From: an uncultured Rubrobacteraceae bacterium | GTDB taxonomy: Bacteria; Actinomycetota; Rubrobacteria; Rubrobacterales; Rubrobacteraceae | Reading direction: 5' to 3' | Assembly (NCBI GenBank): GCA_902806015.1 | Contig: CADCUZ010000120.1 | Location: 1-27,101 of the forward strand | Length of the DNA: 27,101 nt | Shown here: in pieces, positions 13,426 to 21,600 of the stretch | Layout: each line of letters begins with the position of its first letter | How positions within the stretch are numbered: position 1 is the stretch's first letter | Notes under the pieces: generated by a model | Told to the model about the DNA's origin: nothing | The model's database searches: none | What the model saw: only the letters and a program-made list of their open reading frames with translations | Translations under genes and position numbers: made by a program

Positions 13426-15342
13426 TCAGTGCCCCGCGCCCACCAACGATTTCTCGATGAGGTCCTCAAGGCGCAGGTTGGCTATCTTGACGACCTCGAA
13501 GAGGGAGACCATGACCTCCTGCTCCCTGGAGTGCCTCATCCGGGACTCGGCGTCTTCGAGAATGGTGTCCCTGGTGTGCTCCCTGATGGCGGTGACCAGC
13601 GGGAAGCCGAACTTCTCCTCGTAGGACTCGTTGATCCGCCTGTAGGCCTCCTCCTCCTCGGACGTGAGCCTGTCGAGGCCCACCGCGGACCGGTCGCGCA
13701 CCGAGAGCCTCGGCAGGTCTCCGCCTGCGGTTCCCTTGCCGAGGGGGGTGTAGGAGCGAATGAGCTCCAGCTGGCGCTCTCGCGGGGCGTCGAACACTGC
13801 GGTCTGGAACGCGTGCCGCAGGTCGTGGATGCTGGAAAAGGGGCGCCTCTCGTAGGCTGCTTCGGCGACCCAGCGCCCACCCTGGAAAAGGGGGGCGAAC
13901 CTCTCCACGAACTCTTCTTTGCTCATGTCGTTCGCCTGCATGACGGTGAGGTTCTCCTCCACCACCCCCGTGTACTCCTCCTGGTCCCCCACATCCGCCC
14001 TGCCGCCGCCCAGGACGTTGAAGAGGACGTTGAGGACGATGGCGGCGATGCTGGCCGCCGTGATACCGCTCTCCAATACGATGCGCACGGCCTCGGGGAA
14101 CCCGTCGTAGAACTCCGGCAACGTAGCGGGGATGACGCCGACGGCGATGGAGATGGCGATGATGATGAGGTTGCGGTTGTCGGCGAGGTCGACCTTGGAG
14201 AGCGTCTGGATGCCGGCGGCCGCGACAGAGCCGAACAAGACCAGCCCCGCGCCACCCAGGACAGGCAGCGGGATCGAGGCGACCACCGCGGCCAGCTTGG
14301 GGAAGAGGCCGAGCACGATCAGGATCACCCCGGCCGCGGCCACGACGAAGCGGCTCCTGATGCCGGTGAACCGCACGAGCCCGACGTTCTGGGCGAAGGC
14401 GGTCAAGGGGAAGGAGTTGAAGAGCCCGCCCAGGGCCGACGAGAGGCCGTCCGCCCGCAGGCCCTTGGTGACCTCGTTCGGGCCGAGCCGCTTCTCCGTG
14501 ATCTCGCCGATGGCCAGGATGTCGGCGGTGGTCTCCACCATCACGATGAGCATCACCAGCGCCATGGAGACTATCGGGATGATCTGGAAGGTCGGCACCC
14601 CGAAGAAGAAGGGCACCGTGATCCCGACCCACGCCGCGTTTGCCACGCTGCCGAAGTCGGCCATCCCGAGGGCCGCCGCTATGATGGTGCCGACGATGAG
14701 CCCGAGCAGGATGGCGATCCTGCTAAAGAAGCCGCCGAAGAAGCCGCCGGCGAACCGGGTGATGAGGAGGATTATCACCAGCGTCAGGAACGCCAGCCCG
14801 ATGTTGCCGGGGGCGGTGAAGTCGGGTGCGTCCGGGACGCCGCCGGCGGACCAGCGGATCGCCACCGGCATCAGGGAGATCCCGATGATGGTGATGATCG
14901 ATCCGGTCACGATCGGCGGGAAGAAGCGCAACAGCCGGCCGAAGAACGGCGCCGCCACGACGGTCAGGATCCCGGCCACGATCACCGACCCGAAGATCCC
15001 CCGCAGTCCGTACTCGCTGCCGATCAGGATCATCGGGGTTACCGCCGCGAAGGTAGTCCCCTGCACTATCGGGAGCCTCGCCCCGAACCCCGGGAAGCCG
15101 ACGGCCTGTATCAGGGTCGCCACCCCGCACATGAAGAAGCTGGCGTTGATGATGTACACGAGCTGCTCCGGAGGCAGGCCGAGCGCGGTCGCAACGATCA
15201 GGGGCACCGCGATGATCCCCGCGTACATCGTCATCACGTGCTGCAGCCCGAAGGCCGCCATCCGCCCCGGCGGCAACACCTCGTCCACCGGGTGCGTCCC
15301 GCGCCCGGCCCTCCCCGCTCCCTCTACCCTCTCTTCCGACAC
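13426..15342 (-). CDS. NCS2 urate/xanthine permease fused to a degenerate OHCU-decarboxylase-like domain (fusion 2)
   Basis: A 638-residue fusion. Residues 1-455 form an NCS2 transporter with GLQHVMTMYAG (His35), VETTADILAIGEI (Glu270, Asp274) and AFAQNVGLVRFTG (Gln318, Asn319), the set expected for urate or xanthine carriers of the PucJ/PucK/UacT type. Residues 466-638 are OHCU-decarboxylase-like: SKEEFVERF, WVAEAAYERRPF, LELIRSYTPLGKG, LSVRDRSAVGL and FGFPLVTAIREH. The catalytic His-Pro is Tyr531-Thr532, and SxxEQ is SVRDR (Ser547, Asp550, Arg551). Both fusions share an N-terminal HPVD(E/Q)VxPPGR motif. The start is GTG (15340-15342) after AAGGAGAAGAGGG. It is followed at once by the genuine decarboxylase and uricase genes. 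The permease role is well supported; the fused domain is probably non-catalytic. Confidence 0.92.
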   Translation of the reverse strand: MSEERVEGAGRAGRGTHPVDEVLPPGRMAAFGLQHVMTMYAGIIAVPLIVATALGLPPEQLVYIINASFFMCGVATLIQAVGFPGFGARLPIVQGTTFAAVTPMILIGSEYGLRGIFGSVIVAGILTVVAAPFFGRLLRFFPPIVTGSIITIIGISLMPVAIRWSAGGVPDAPDFTAPGNIGLAFLTLVIILLITRFAGGFFGGFFSRIAILLGLIVGTIIAAALGMADFGSVANAAWVGITVPFFFGVPTFQIIPIVSMALVMLIVMVETTADILAIGEITEKRLGPNEVTKGLRADGLSSALGGLFNSFPLTAFAQNVGLVRFTGIRSRFVVAAAGVILIVLGLFPKLAAVVASIPLPVLGGAGLVLFGSVAAAGIQTLSKVDLADNRNLIIIAISIAVGVIPATLPEFYDGFPEAVRIVLESGITAASIAAIVLNVLFNVLGGGRADVGDQEEYTGVVEENLTVMQANDMSKEEFVERFAPLFQGGRWVAEAAYERRPFSSIHDLRHAFQTAVFDAPRERQLELIRSYTPLGKGTAGGDLPRLSVRDRSAVGLDRLTSEEEEAYRRINESYEEKFGFPLVTAIREHTRDTILEDAESRMRHSREQEVMVSLFEVVKIANLRLEDLIEKSLVGAGH

Positions 15343-15375
15343 CCCTCTTCTCCTTTCCCTGAATCTTCGAGGCGT

Positions 15376-15789
15376 CTAAGCGCGCTCGAAGACTATGTCC
15401 TGGGCGCCCTCCCACAGGGTCATCTCGCCCAATGGGCGCAGGTTCTCCTTGCCCTCGACCACCGTCAGGAAGTGGTTGCCGGCCAACTGGCCCAGCTTGC
15501 TCGCGAAGATCGTGCCCGAGTAGGGAAAGAGGATCTCCGTCTCCGAGTAGCCCCCCGGGTAAAACAGGATCTCCCCCGCCTGCGGCACGCTCGTGGCGTC
15601 CTCGAAGCCCACCCCGAGAGCGTAGTCCCCAAGCGGGATCCAGCAAGATTCGCCGCTCCAGCGGACGTGGATGATCTTCTGCCGGTACGGCAACAGCCCC
15701 TCGAACGCCTCGCAGGTCTTCGGGCTCTTCTCCCTCTCCCACCGCGCCAGAAACTCGTACGGCCCGGCCGTGATCTTCACGTCACTCAC
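15376..15789 (-). CDS. DUF3830 (cyclophilin-like fold) protein
   Basis: A 137-residue soluble protein resembling DUF3830: ARWEREKSPKTCEAFEGLLP, IHVRWSGESCWIPLG, EDATSVPQAGEILFYPGG, HFLTVVEGKENL and a terminal WEGAQDIVFERA. Members have a cyclophilin-like barrel and no established reaction. The GTG at 15787-15789 is chosen because it lies four bases after the allantoinase stop with GAGGAG well placed inside that gene; longer starts would overlap allantoinase deeply. Its coupling to allantoinase, together with a matching relic beside an allantoinase relic at the left edge, argues for a role in allantoin or ureidoglycolate metabolism. Which step is not known; the operon lacks ureidoglycolate-processing genes, so an enzymatic or binding role there is a speculation. 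Confidence 0.75.
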   Translation of the reverse strand: MSDVKITAGPYEFLARWEREKSPKTCEAFEGLLPYRQKIIHVRWSGESCWIPLGDYALGVGFEDATSVPQAGEILFYPGGYSETEILFPYSGTIFASKLGQLAGNHFLTVVEGKENLRPLGEMTLWEGAQDIVFERA

Positions 15790-15793
15790 GTAC

Positions 15794-17203
15794 TCACGCT
15801 CCTCGTGTCTGGGTTTCTTGTGTCTGCTGACCGGACGGCACCTTGGCGGTTCGCCGGTCGGGTTTGACGAGCTTCCCGACCGGCTCAGAAACGACCTTGC
15901 CGTCCCGAAAGACCGTGGTCCCGCGCACGACCGTGCGGACAATCTTGCCTTGGAAGGCGCGGCCGACGTACGGGCTCACCTTGTGACGGTAGAACAGGTC
16001 CTGCCTGCGCAGGGTGGACATCTCGTCGAGGGCCACCAGGGCGAGGTCGGCGTCCGCCCCGACCTCGATCCTGCCCTTCCCGGAGAAGCCGAAGCGCCCG
16101 GCCACCTTCTCCGAGAGCAGCGCGGCGACCTCCTCGAGCGGCAACCCGCGCCCGTGGTGTCCCTCGTCCAGCATGACGTTCAGGAGGGACTGGCAACCCG
16201 AGACGCCGCCCCAAGCGCGGAAGAGGTCGTCTCCGACCTTCATCTCCGGCGGGCACGGCGAGTGGTCCGAGGTGACGAACTCGACGTTGCCCTCGAGAAG
16301 TTGGCCCCACAGAGACTCAAGGTCTTCTCGCGGACGTAGCGGCGGGGCGCACTTGGCGACTGCGCCTAAAGCTTCGGCGTCCTCCTCGGTGAGGACGAGG
16401 TAGTGGGCGCAGGTCTCGCAGGTCACGTCCACCCCCCGCTCGCGCGCCGCCGCCACGAGGGCGACGCCCCTGCCCGTGCTTACGTGCACCACGTGCAGCG
16501 AGCAGCCCGTCTCCTCGGCGAAGAGGATCGCGCGCCCGATCGCCTCAAGCTCCGCGACGACGGGGCGCGAGTCGAGGTAGTCGCGCATGGCCGTGCGAAG
16601 CGTGCCCACCTTTCGACGAGCCAGCTCGTCCGTTATCTCCTTGTTCTCCGCGTGCACGAGCACGGGCAGCCCGAGCTCGGCGGCCTTCGCCATCCCCTCG
16701 TAGAGGGTGAGGTCGTCGGCGGCCCCGTAGTCTACGGTGCCGGTCGTGGACATGAAGGCCTTGAAGCCCGCCACGCCGCGTTCTGCCAACTCGTCCATGC
16801 GTTCCAGGTTGCCGGGGACGAGCCCGCCGTAGAACGCGACGTCTACGAGCGAGGAAGTCTCGGCGAGAGCGCGCTTCTCGTCGAAGCGCTCCGCGTCGAT
16901 GGTGGGCGGGTAGGCGTTCAGGGGCATCTCTACGTAGGCGGTCATGCCGCCAGCCGCGAGCGCCCGCGTACCCGTGGCGAAGCCTTCCCAGTGGGTACGC
17001 CCCGGCTCGTTGAAGTGCGCGTGCGCGTCGATGGCGCCGGGGAGGACGTGGAGGCCCCGGGCGTCTATCTCCTCCCCGGCCGTGACCTCCAGCTCGGGTC
17101 CTACGGCAGCTATCCTTCCGTCGGCGACGGCGAGGTCGGCCTCCTCCGCCCCTCCGGCTCGGACGACGGTGCCGCCGCGCAGGATCAGGTCATATCTACT
17201 CAT
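15794..17203 (-). CDS. allB: Allantoinase
   Basis: A 469-residue cyclic amidohydrolase that opens the hydantoin ring of allantoin to give allantoate. The dinuclear metal site is complete: DAHAHFNEPGRTHWEGF (His61, His63), FKAFMST (Lys148, the carbamylated bridging Lys), LVHAENKE (His184), LHVVHVSTGRG (His240) and TSDHSPC (Asp313). These features distinguish allantoinase from dihydroorotase, which has a different loop after HFREPG. The ATG overlaps the stop of the allantoin permease as ATGA, and the gene is followed four bases later by the DUF3830 start. The C-terminal tail after LVKPDRR is rich in Gln and Thr and looks dispensable. Confidence 0.95.
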   Translation of the reverse strand: MSRYDLILRGGTVVRAGGAEEADLAVADGRIAAVGPELEVTAGEEIDARGLHVLPGAIDAHAHFNEPGRTHWEGFATGTRALAAGGMTAYVEMPLNAYPPTIDAERFDEKRALAETSSLVDVAFYGGLVPGNLERMDELAERGVAGFKAFMSTTGTVDYGAADDLTLYEGMAKAAELGLPVLVHAENKEITDELARRKVGTLRTAMRDYLDSRPVVAELEAIGRAILFAEETGCSLHVVHVSTGRGVALVAAARERGVDVTCETCAHYLVLTEEDAEALGAVAKCAPPLRPREDLESLWGQLLEGNVEFVTSDHSPCPPEMKVGDDLFRAWGGVSGCQSLLNVMLDEGHHGRGLPLEEVAALLSEKVAGRFGFSGKGRIEVGADADLALVALDEMSTLRRQDLFYRHKVSPYVGRAFQGKIVRTVVRGTTVFRDGKVVSEPVGKLVKPDRRTAKVPSGQQTQETQTRGA

Positions 17204-18696
17204 CGCAAACCGTCGTCTTCTCGAGACGCGCCGTTGCCGGACTGCTCGGGCACGACGACCGTCCTGTGGCGTTTGGCTACGAACCAGTACAGTAGGGCTG
17301 CGATGCCGGCCCCGATAAACCAGGAGAACGGGGCGATGTCGCTAAACCACGGAACCAGCGCGATGATCAGCGCGATTATCGACGCGGGCGCGAAGGCGTA
17401 GAGGGCGTCTGGGTTCCAGCCTCGCTGGTACCAGTACGGCTCGGTCGCTCCCTCCCGGAAGAGGGCGTGGACCTCGATCCGTCCCCGCTTTATCAGGTAG
17501 TAGTCCGCGACGATGACGCCGAAGATGGGGCCGAGCAACGCTCCCAGGCCGCCCAGGAAGTAGTTTATGGCCACGGGGCTGTTGAAGATGTACCACGGCA
17601 TCACCATGACGGCGAGGACGGCCGTGATCAGGCCCCCGCGTCTGAAGTCTATGTATTTGGGGAACGCGTTGGCGAAGTCGTACGAAGGCCCGACGAAGTT
17701 CGCGACGATGTTGATCCCGATCGTGGCGAGCGCAAAGGTGACGGCCCCTATTATTATGGCCAAGGTGCTCGGGATCTCCGCGACGAGCTCGACCGGGTCC
17801 GTGATGGCCTCGCCGTAGACGGCTATAGAGCCCGCGGTAGTAACCACAACGACCGCGGAGAACAGCATGAAGTTGACCGGGAGCCCCCAGAAGTTGCCCC
17901 GACGTACCATACGCTCCGAGGGGGCCCACCGCGAGAAGTCGCAGAAGTTGAGCATCAGCGTGGAGAAGTAGTTCACGACCAAGGCAGCCGCCGTAAAGAA
18001 GATAAAGACCGTCTGGCCGGTCGAGAGGTCACGGGAGCCGAGGCTGAAGTCCATGTCGGACCCGGCCTGGTACCAGATCCAGGCGGCAAGGACGAACATG
18101 GCGACGTATATCGCCGGTCCCGACCAGTCCACCAGGGTGCGGATGGAGTCCATGCCATGGCGCAGGACGAGCAACTGGGCGAACCACATCAGCAGGAAGC
18201 AGATCCAACCAAGCGTCGAGAGCCCCAGGAGCGAGTTCTCGGTCAGGGGTTCGAGCCCTGGGAATATCTCGAGCAGGAGGATGAGCACCGCCACCGAGGC
18301 CAACCACGTCTGGATGCCATACCAGAAGGTCGCTATGACCGCCCGGATCAAAGCCGGAAGGTTCGCCCCGAAAACCCCGAAGCTGATCCGCGCGAGGACC
18401 GGATAAGGAATGCCTTGCCTTTGTCCCGCGACGCTGATGAGGTTCATTAGGAAGTAGACCGCCGTTATGCCGACCATCAGCGCGAGGAACACCTGCCACC
18501 CGGTCAATCCCAGGAAGAACAGCCCCGCCGCAAACGTGTAGCCGCCGATGCTGTGCACGTCGGCCATCCACGTGGCGAAAAGGCTGTAGGTGGTCCATCC
18601 GCGCTCGTCGTCTTTAAGCGGACGGAGATCCTCGTTGTAGAGGCGCTCGCTGTAGTCAACGGATACGTCCCGCTCGGCTATCTTTTCAGTAGCCAT
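17200..18696 (-). CDS. pucI: Allantoin permease, NCS1 family
   Basis: A 498-residue LeuT-fold transporter with about 12 membrane helices, most similar to NCS1 allantoin and hydantoin carriers. Visible landmarks are NEDLRPLKDDERGWTTYSLFATWMADVHSIGGYTFAAGL (TM1), GIPYPVLARISFGVFGANLPALIRAVIATFWYGIQTWL (TM2-3 with the substrate-facing Trp and Gln), WAPSERMVRRGNFWGLP and ADYYLIKRGRIEV in the C-terminal half. It imports allantoin for the allantoinase encoded next, with which it overlaps by four bases. A 75-bp gap separates it from allantoate amidohydrolase upstream. Other NCS1 substrates such as cytosine or uracil are possible but less consistent with the context. Confidence 0.92.
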   Translation of the reverse strand: MATEKIAERDVSVDYSERLYNEDLRPLKDDERGWTTYSLFATWMADVHSIGGYTFAAGLFFLGLTGWQVFLALMVGITAVYFLMNLISVAGQRQGIPYPVLARISFGVFGANLPALIRAVIATFWYGIQTWLASVAVLILLLEIFPGLEPLTENSLLGLSTLGWICFLLMWFAQLLVLRHGMDSIRTLVDWSGPAIYVAMFVLAAWIWYQAGSDMDFSLGSRDLSTGQTVFIFFTAAALVVNYFSTLMLNFCDFSRWAPSERMVRRGNFWGLPVNFMLFSAVVVVTTAGSIAVYGEAITDPVELVAEIPSTLAIIIGAVTFALATIGINIVANFVGPSYDFANAFPKYIDFRRGGLITAVLAVMVMPWYIFNSPVAINYFLGGLGALLGPIFGVIVADYYLIKRGRIEVHALFREGATEPYWYQRGWNPDALYAFAPASIIALIIALVPWFSDIAPFSWFIGAGIAALLYWFVAKRHRTVVVPEQSGNGASREDDGLR

Positions 18697-18771
18697 CGCT
18701 TTTCCCTTTCCCCTGGTTGTGTGCTCCGCTAAGCGATGCTTCCGTGTGTCCGCATGCTCCTCGGTCCTTTA

Positions 18772-20001
18772 CTAGGTCGAGCGTGACTCCGCCATGAGCT
18801 CGAGGAAGCGCCCCATCACTCCGATGGCGACGGCCACGTCCTCTTTCGCGACCGACTCGGCGGGGTTGTGGCTTATCCCGTCCTCGCAGCGCATGAACAG
18901 CAACGCGATAGGGGTGAGCGCTGCCATCTGCGCCGCGTCGTGGCCCGCCCCGCTGGGCAGCCGGTGCACGGTCATCCCCGCGTCCTCGACGGCCTTCCCG
19001 AGCAGCGCGCTGAGATCGGGGTCCGTGGGCACCGCGGCGGTCTCCTGCCGCAACTGCCACTCGTGCCCGCACCTGCGGGCGCGGGCTATCTCCTCCGCCC
19101 TCTGCTCGAAGTGGTCGCGTAGCCTCTCGCGCACCGCGTCGTCCCCGTGGCGCAGGTCCACGCTGAGGCGGGCCTCCCCGGGGATGACGTTGATGGCCCC
19201 GGGGAGCGCCTTGATCTCGCCCACCGTCGCCACGGCTCCCGGTTGCACCTTGCAGGCGGTCTCCACCTCCAGCACGAACTGGGAGGCGGCGCACAGCGCA
19301 TCCTTGCGGCTCTTCATGGGCACCGTGCCCGCGTGCCCGGCCTTGCCCGTGAAATTGGCCTTGATGCGGCTCTGCCCCTGTATGCCCGTGACCACCCCCA
19401 CCGGCAGATCCAGCTCCTCGAGCACGGGCCCCTGCTCTATATGCACCTCGCAGTAGCCGATGAGGTCCCCGCTCCCGCGCCCTTCGTTCTCCAGGGCATC
19501 GGGATTGCCGCCGAAGTCGCGGACCGCCTCCGCGAGAGTCACGCCTTGTTTGTCCTGGAGGCTCAGACGCTTCTTGTCGAAGGCCCCGGCATACGCCGAG
19601 CTGCCCAAGAACGTCGTGCCGAAGCGCAGTCCCTCCTCGTCGGCGAAGCCGACGACCTCAATGGAAAAAGGCAGCCGTTCTCCGCGGTCGTGCAGCTGCT
19701 GGACGCAGGCCAGGGCGACCATCACGCCCAGGATGCCGTCGTACTTGCCGGCGTCGCGCACCGTGTCGAGGTGGGAGCCGAGGATCAGAGTTTTGTCGCC
19801 GGTCCCCTCGTACCGGCCGATAAGGTTGCCGATCTCGTCGCGCATGGTGGTCATGCCGGCCATGCGCATCCAGTCTTCCACGACGCCGTTGACCGACCGC
19901 ATCGATGGCGAACCGTAGGGCCGGTGGATGAGGCCCGGCTCCTCGCTGATGTTGGACAGGAGCTCGCACCGCTCCATGACGGTGGTCGCCGAGTCTTTCA
20001 T
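18772..20001 (-). CDS. allC: Allantoate amidohydrolase (M20 family)
   Basis: A 409-residue binuclear metallohydrolase of the M20 amidase group that converts allantoate to ureidoglycine, CO2 and ammonia. Metal ligands are GSHLDTV (His77), GKYDGILG (Asp88), DEEG (Glu122/Glu123), EVHIEQGP (His187) and the late GAGHDAAQM. GQSRIKANFTGKAGHAGTVPM is the dimerisation-domain signature shared with N-carbamoyl amino acid hydrolases. The ATG at 19999-20001 follows GGAGAG. Because the family also includes beta-ureidopropionase-like and ureidoglycolate-acting members, a broader role, including ureidoglycolate hydrolysis, is possible and would help fill the missing steps. The operon position after the glyoxylate branch favours allantoate. 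Confidence 0.88.
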   Translation of the reverse strand: MKDSATTVMERCELLSNISEEPGLIHRPYGSPSMRSVNGVVEDWMRMAGMTTMRDEIGNLIGRYEGTGDKTLILGSHLDTVRDAGKYDGILGVMVALACVQQLHDRGERLPFSIEVVGFADEEGLRFGTTFLGSSAYAGAFDKKRLSLQDKQGVTLAEAVRDFGGNPDALENEGRGSGDLIGYCEVHIEQGPVLEELDLPVGVVTGIQGQSRIKANFTGKAGHAGTVPMKSRKDALCAASQFVLEVETACKVQPGAVATVGEIKALPGAINVIPGEARLSVDLRHGDDAVRERLRDHFEQRAEEIARARRCGHEWQLRQETAAVPTDPDLSALLGKAVEDAGMTVHRLPSGAGHDAAQMAALTPIALLFMRCEDGISHNPAESVAKEDVAVAIGVMGRFLELMAESRST

Positions 20002-20080
20002 TCCGATCTCTCCTGGTTTGTACGTACGTCGAATCTGCCTTGCTTACTGCTTACTCGAACGGCATCCCGAGCACGTAAGG

Positions 20081-20248
20081 CTAGGCCTCGTTGGCGAGAA
20101 AGATCCCAACGAAGTGCCCCAGCACCGGCAGCGATCCAAAAAGATGGATCGACTTCACAAGCGAAACGCCTCCCTTCCGCGCATCCAGCAGCTTGGACGC
20201 GGTGCCCACGAACCTCCCGACGCCAACCTGCGGCGCGCTCTCGCTCAC
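20081..20248 (-). CDS. Possible 55-residue small protein, unrecognised
   Basis: A GTG at 20246-20248 opens 55 codons ending at TAG 20081-20083, in the 285-bp gap between the glycerate kinase and allantoate amidohydrolase genes. The product contains GRFVGTASKLLDARKGG, then a hydrophobic stretch, SLPVLGHFVGIFLANEA, at the C-terminus, which could be one membrane segment. No clear ribosome-binding site precedes the GTG. It could be a real small membrane protein, the C-terminal end of a lost transporter gene, or chance. No other content is evident in the gap except the hairpin at 20263-20286. Confidence 0.25.
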   Translation of the reverse strand: MSESAPQVGVGRFVGTASKLLDARKGGVSLVKSIHLFGSLPVLGHFVGIFLANEA

Positions 20249-20262
20249 GGCAGAGCGCGGGC

Positions 20263-20286
20263 GGAGCGGCTAGACAATGCCGCTCC
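20263..20286. repeat. 8-bp perfect inverted repeat abutting the glycerate kinase stop
   Basis: GGAGCGGC (20263-20270) and GCCGCTCC (20279-20286) flank an eight-base loop and end exactly one base from the kinase TAA at 20287-20289. No T-run follows on the transcript strand, so full termination is unlikely. It may act as a partial terminator or 3'-end stabiliser separating the glycerate branch from the allantoin branch. Confidence 0.5.
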
Positions 20287-21585
20287 TTACCCATCCGTGC
20301 CCCCGACGATCAGCGCCACGCGCAGGTCGTTAACGTTGGTGCCGGTCGGCCCGGTGACGAGCAGCGCGCCGCCCGCTTCGAGCGCGGGGTAGGCGTCGTT
20401 GTTCACGAGCGCTTCGGCGGGTTCGGCGCCTCCATCCCGGATCTTTCGCGCCGTCTCCCCGTCCACCAGGCCACCCGCGGCGTCGGTGGGGCCGTCGTTG
20501 CCGTCGGTGTCCACCGCGAAGGCGGCCCAGCCCCCGACCCCTTCGAGCTCCAGGGCCAGGGTGAGGGCGAACTCCTGGCTAGGGCCTCCCATGCCGTCCC
20601 CGCGCACCACCACCGTCGCCTCGCCGCCGCTGATCAGGGCGCACGGGGGAGAGACGGGGTTCTCGCTGTCCAGTACCTCCTTTACGATCGCCGCGTACAT
20701 CTCGGCCACGCACCGGGCGTCGCCGGTCACGTGGGTGGTGAGTATGAGCGGCGCGTAGCCAAGCTCCCGGGCCTTCCGCGCCGCCGCCTCCGCCGTCGGA
20801 CGGTTGCCGCCCACGAGGACGTTGAAGACCCGCTCGAAGAGCGGGTCTTCCGGCTTCGGGGTCTCGGGATCGTTCCCCAGATGCTCTTGCACGCTCCCCG
20901 GCAGCTCCAGGGCGTAACGCTCCACGATCTTCCAAACCCCGTCGAGCGTGGTCGGGTCCGGTGCGGTGAGGCCGCTGGCGATGGAGGATACGTCGTCGCC
21001 CACCACGTCGGAGAGGAGCAGGGCGAGGGTCCGCGCCGGGGATACCGACCGCACCAGACCCCCGCCCTTGAGCGTGGAGATGTGCTTGCGGGTGGCGTTG
21101 ATCTCGCCTATCGTGGCCCCGCTTCGGAGCAGCGCCCGAGTTAGCTGCTTGAGGTCCTCGAGCTCTATCGGGGGCGCAGGGTCCGCCAGCAGCGCCGAAG
21201 CCCCGCCGCTGATGAGCGCGAGTAGCAGATCACCTTCCCCCAAACCTTCCAGGAGTTCGACTACCCGCCGCGCCGCCTCGACGCCGCGCTCGTCGGGCGC
21301 GGGGTGGGAGGCGACGATGATCTCCAGGAACTCGAGCGGGGCCTCGTGCCCCTCTTTGGTCACGACGAGGCCGCCGGAGATGCGATCTCCCAGCAGCTCC
21401 TCGGCCGCCCGAGCCATCGCGCAGGCGGCTTTGCCGGCGGAGAGGACGAAGACCCTTTCCGGCTCGAAGCTTTCGCCCCCGGCCAGGATGCGGCCGCCGT
21501 CCAGCTTCAAGGAGCCGAGGACGGCGGCCTTCGGGTCGGCCGCCGCCAATCCTGCGTCGAAAATCTGTCTCAGGTCTCCTTCCAT
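20287..21585 (-). CDS. gckA: Glycerate 2-kinase, MOFRL family
   Basis: A 432-residue ATP-dependent glycerate kinase of the GckA/TtuD type, which yields 2-phosphoglycerate and completes the glyoxylate-to-glycolysis branch. Features are the N-terminal GKAACAMARAAEE, ISGGASALLADP, the LRSGATIGEINATRKHISTLKGGGL loop, LLLSDVVGDDVSSIASGLT, and the C-terminal MOFRL domain with GGEATVVVRGDGMGGPSQEFAL, VDTDGNDGPTDAAGG and a terminal GPTGTNVNDLRVAL. It starts 15 bp after the stop of glyoxylate carboligase, with a ribosome-binding AAGGAG-like element overlapping the start region. The hairpin at 20263-20286 follows it. Confidence 0.93.
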   Translation of the reverse strand: MEGDLRQIFDAGLAAADPKAAVLGSLKLDGGRILAGGESFEPERVFVLSAGKAACAMARAAEELLGDRISGGLVVTKEGHEAPLEFLEIIVASHPAPDERGVEAARRVVELLEGLGEGDLLLALISGGASALLADPAPPIELEDLKQLTRALLRSGATIGEINATRKHISTLKGGGLVRSVSPARTLALLLSDVVGDDVSSIASGLTAPDPTTLDGVWKIVERYALELPGSVQEHLGNDPETPKPEDPLFERVFNVLVGGNRPTAEAAARKARELGYAPLILTTHVTGDARCVAEMYAAIVKEVLDSENPVSPPCALISGGEATVVVRGDGMGGPSQEFALTLALELEGVGGWAAFAVDTDGNDGPTDAAGGLVDGETARKIRDGGAEPAEALVNNDAYPALEAGGALLVTGPTGTNVNDLRVALIVGGTDG

Positions 21586-21600
21586 AAGATCGCTACATCA

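Noticed and set aside
13429..15867. 812-codon plus-strand frame opposite fusion 2
   Set aside because: Highly charged, His/Asp/Arg-rich antisense shadow of a membrane protein gene; no recognisable domain.
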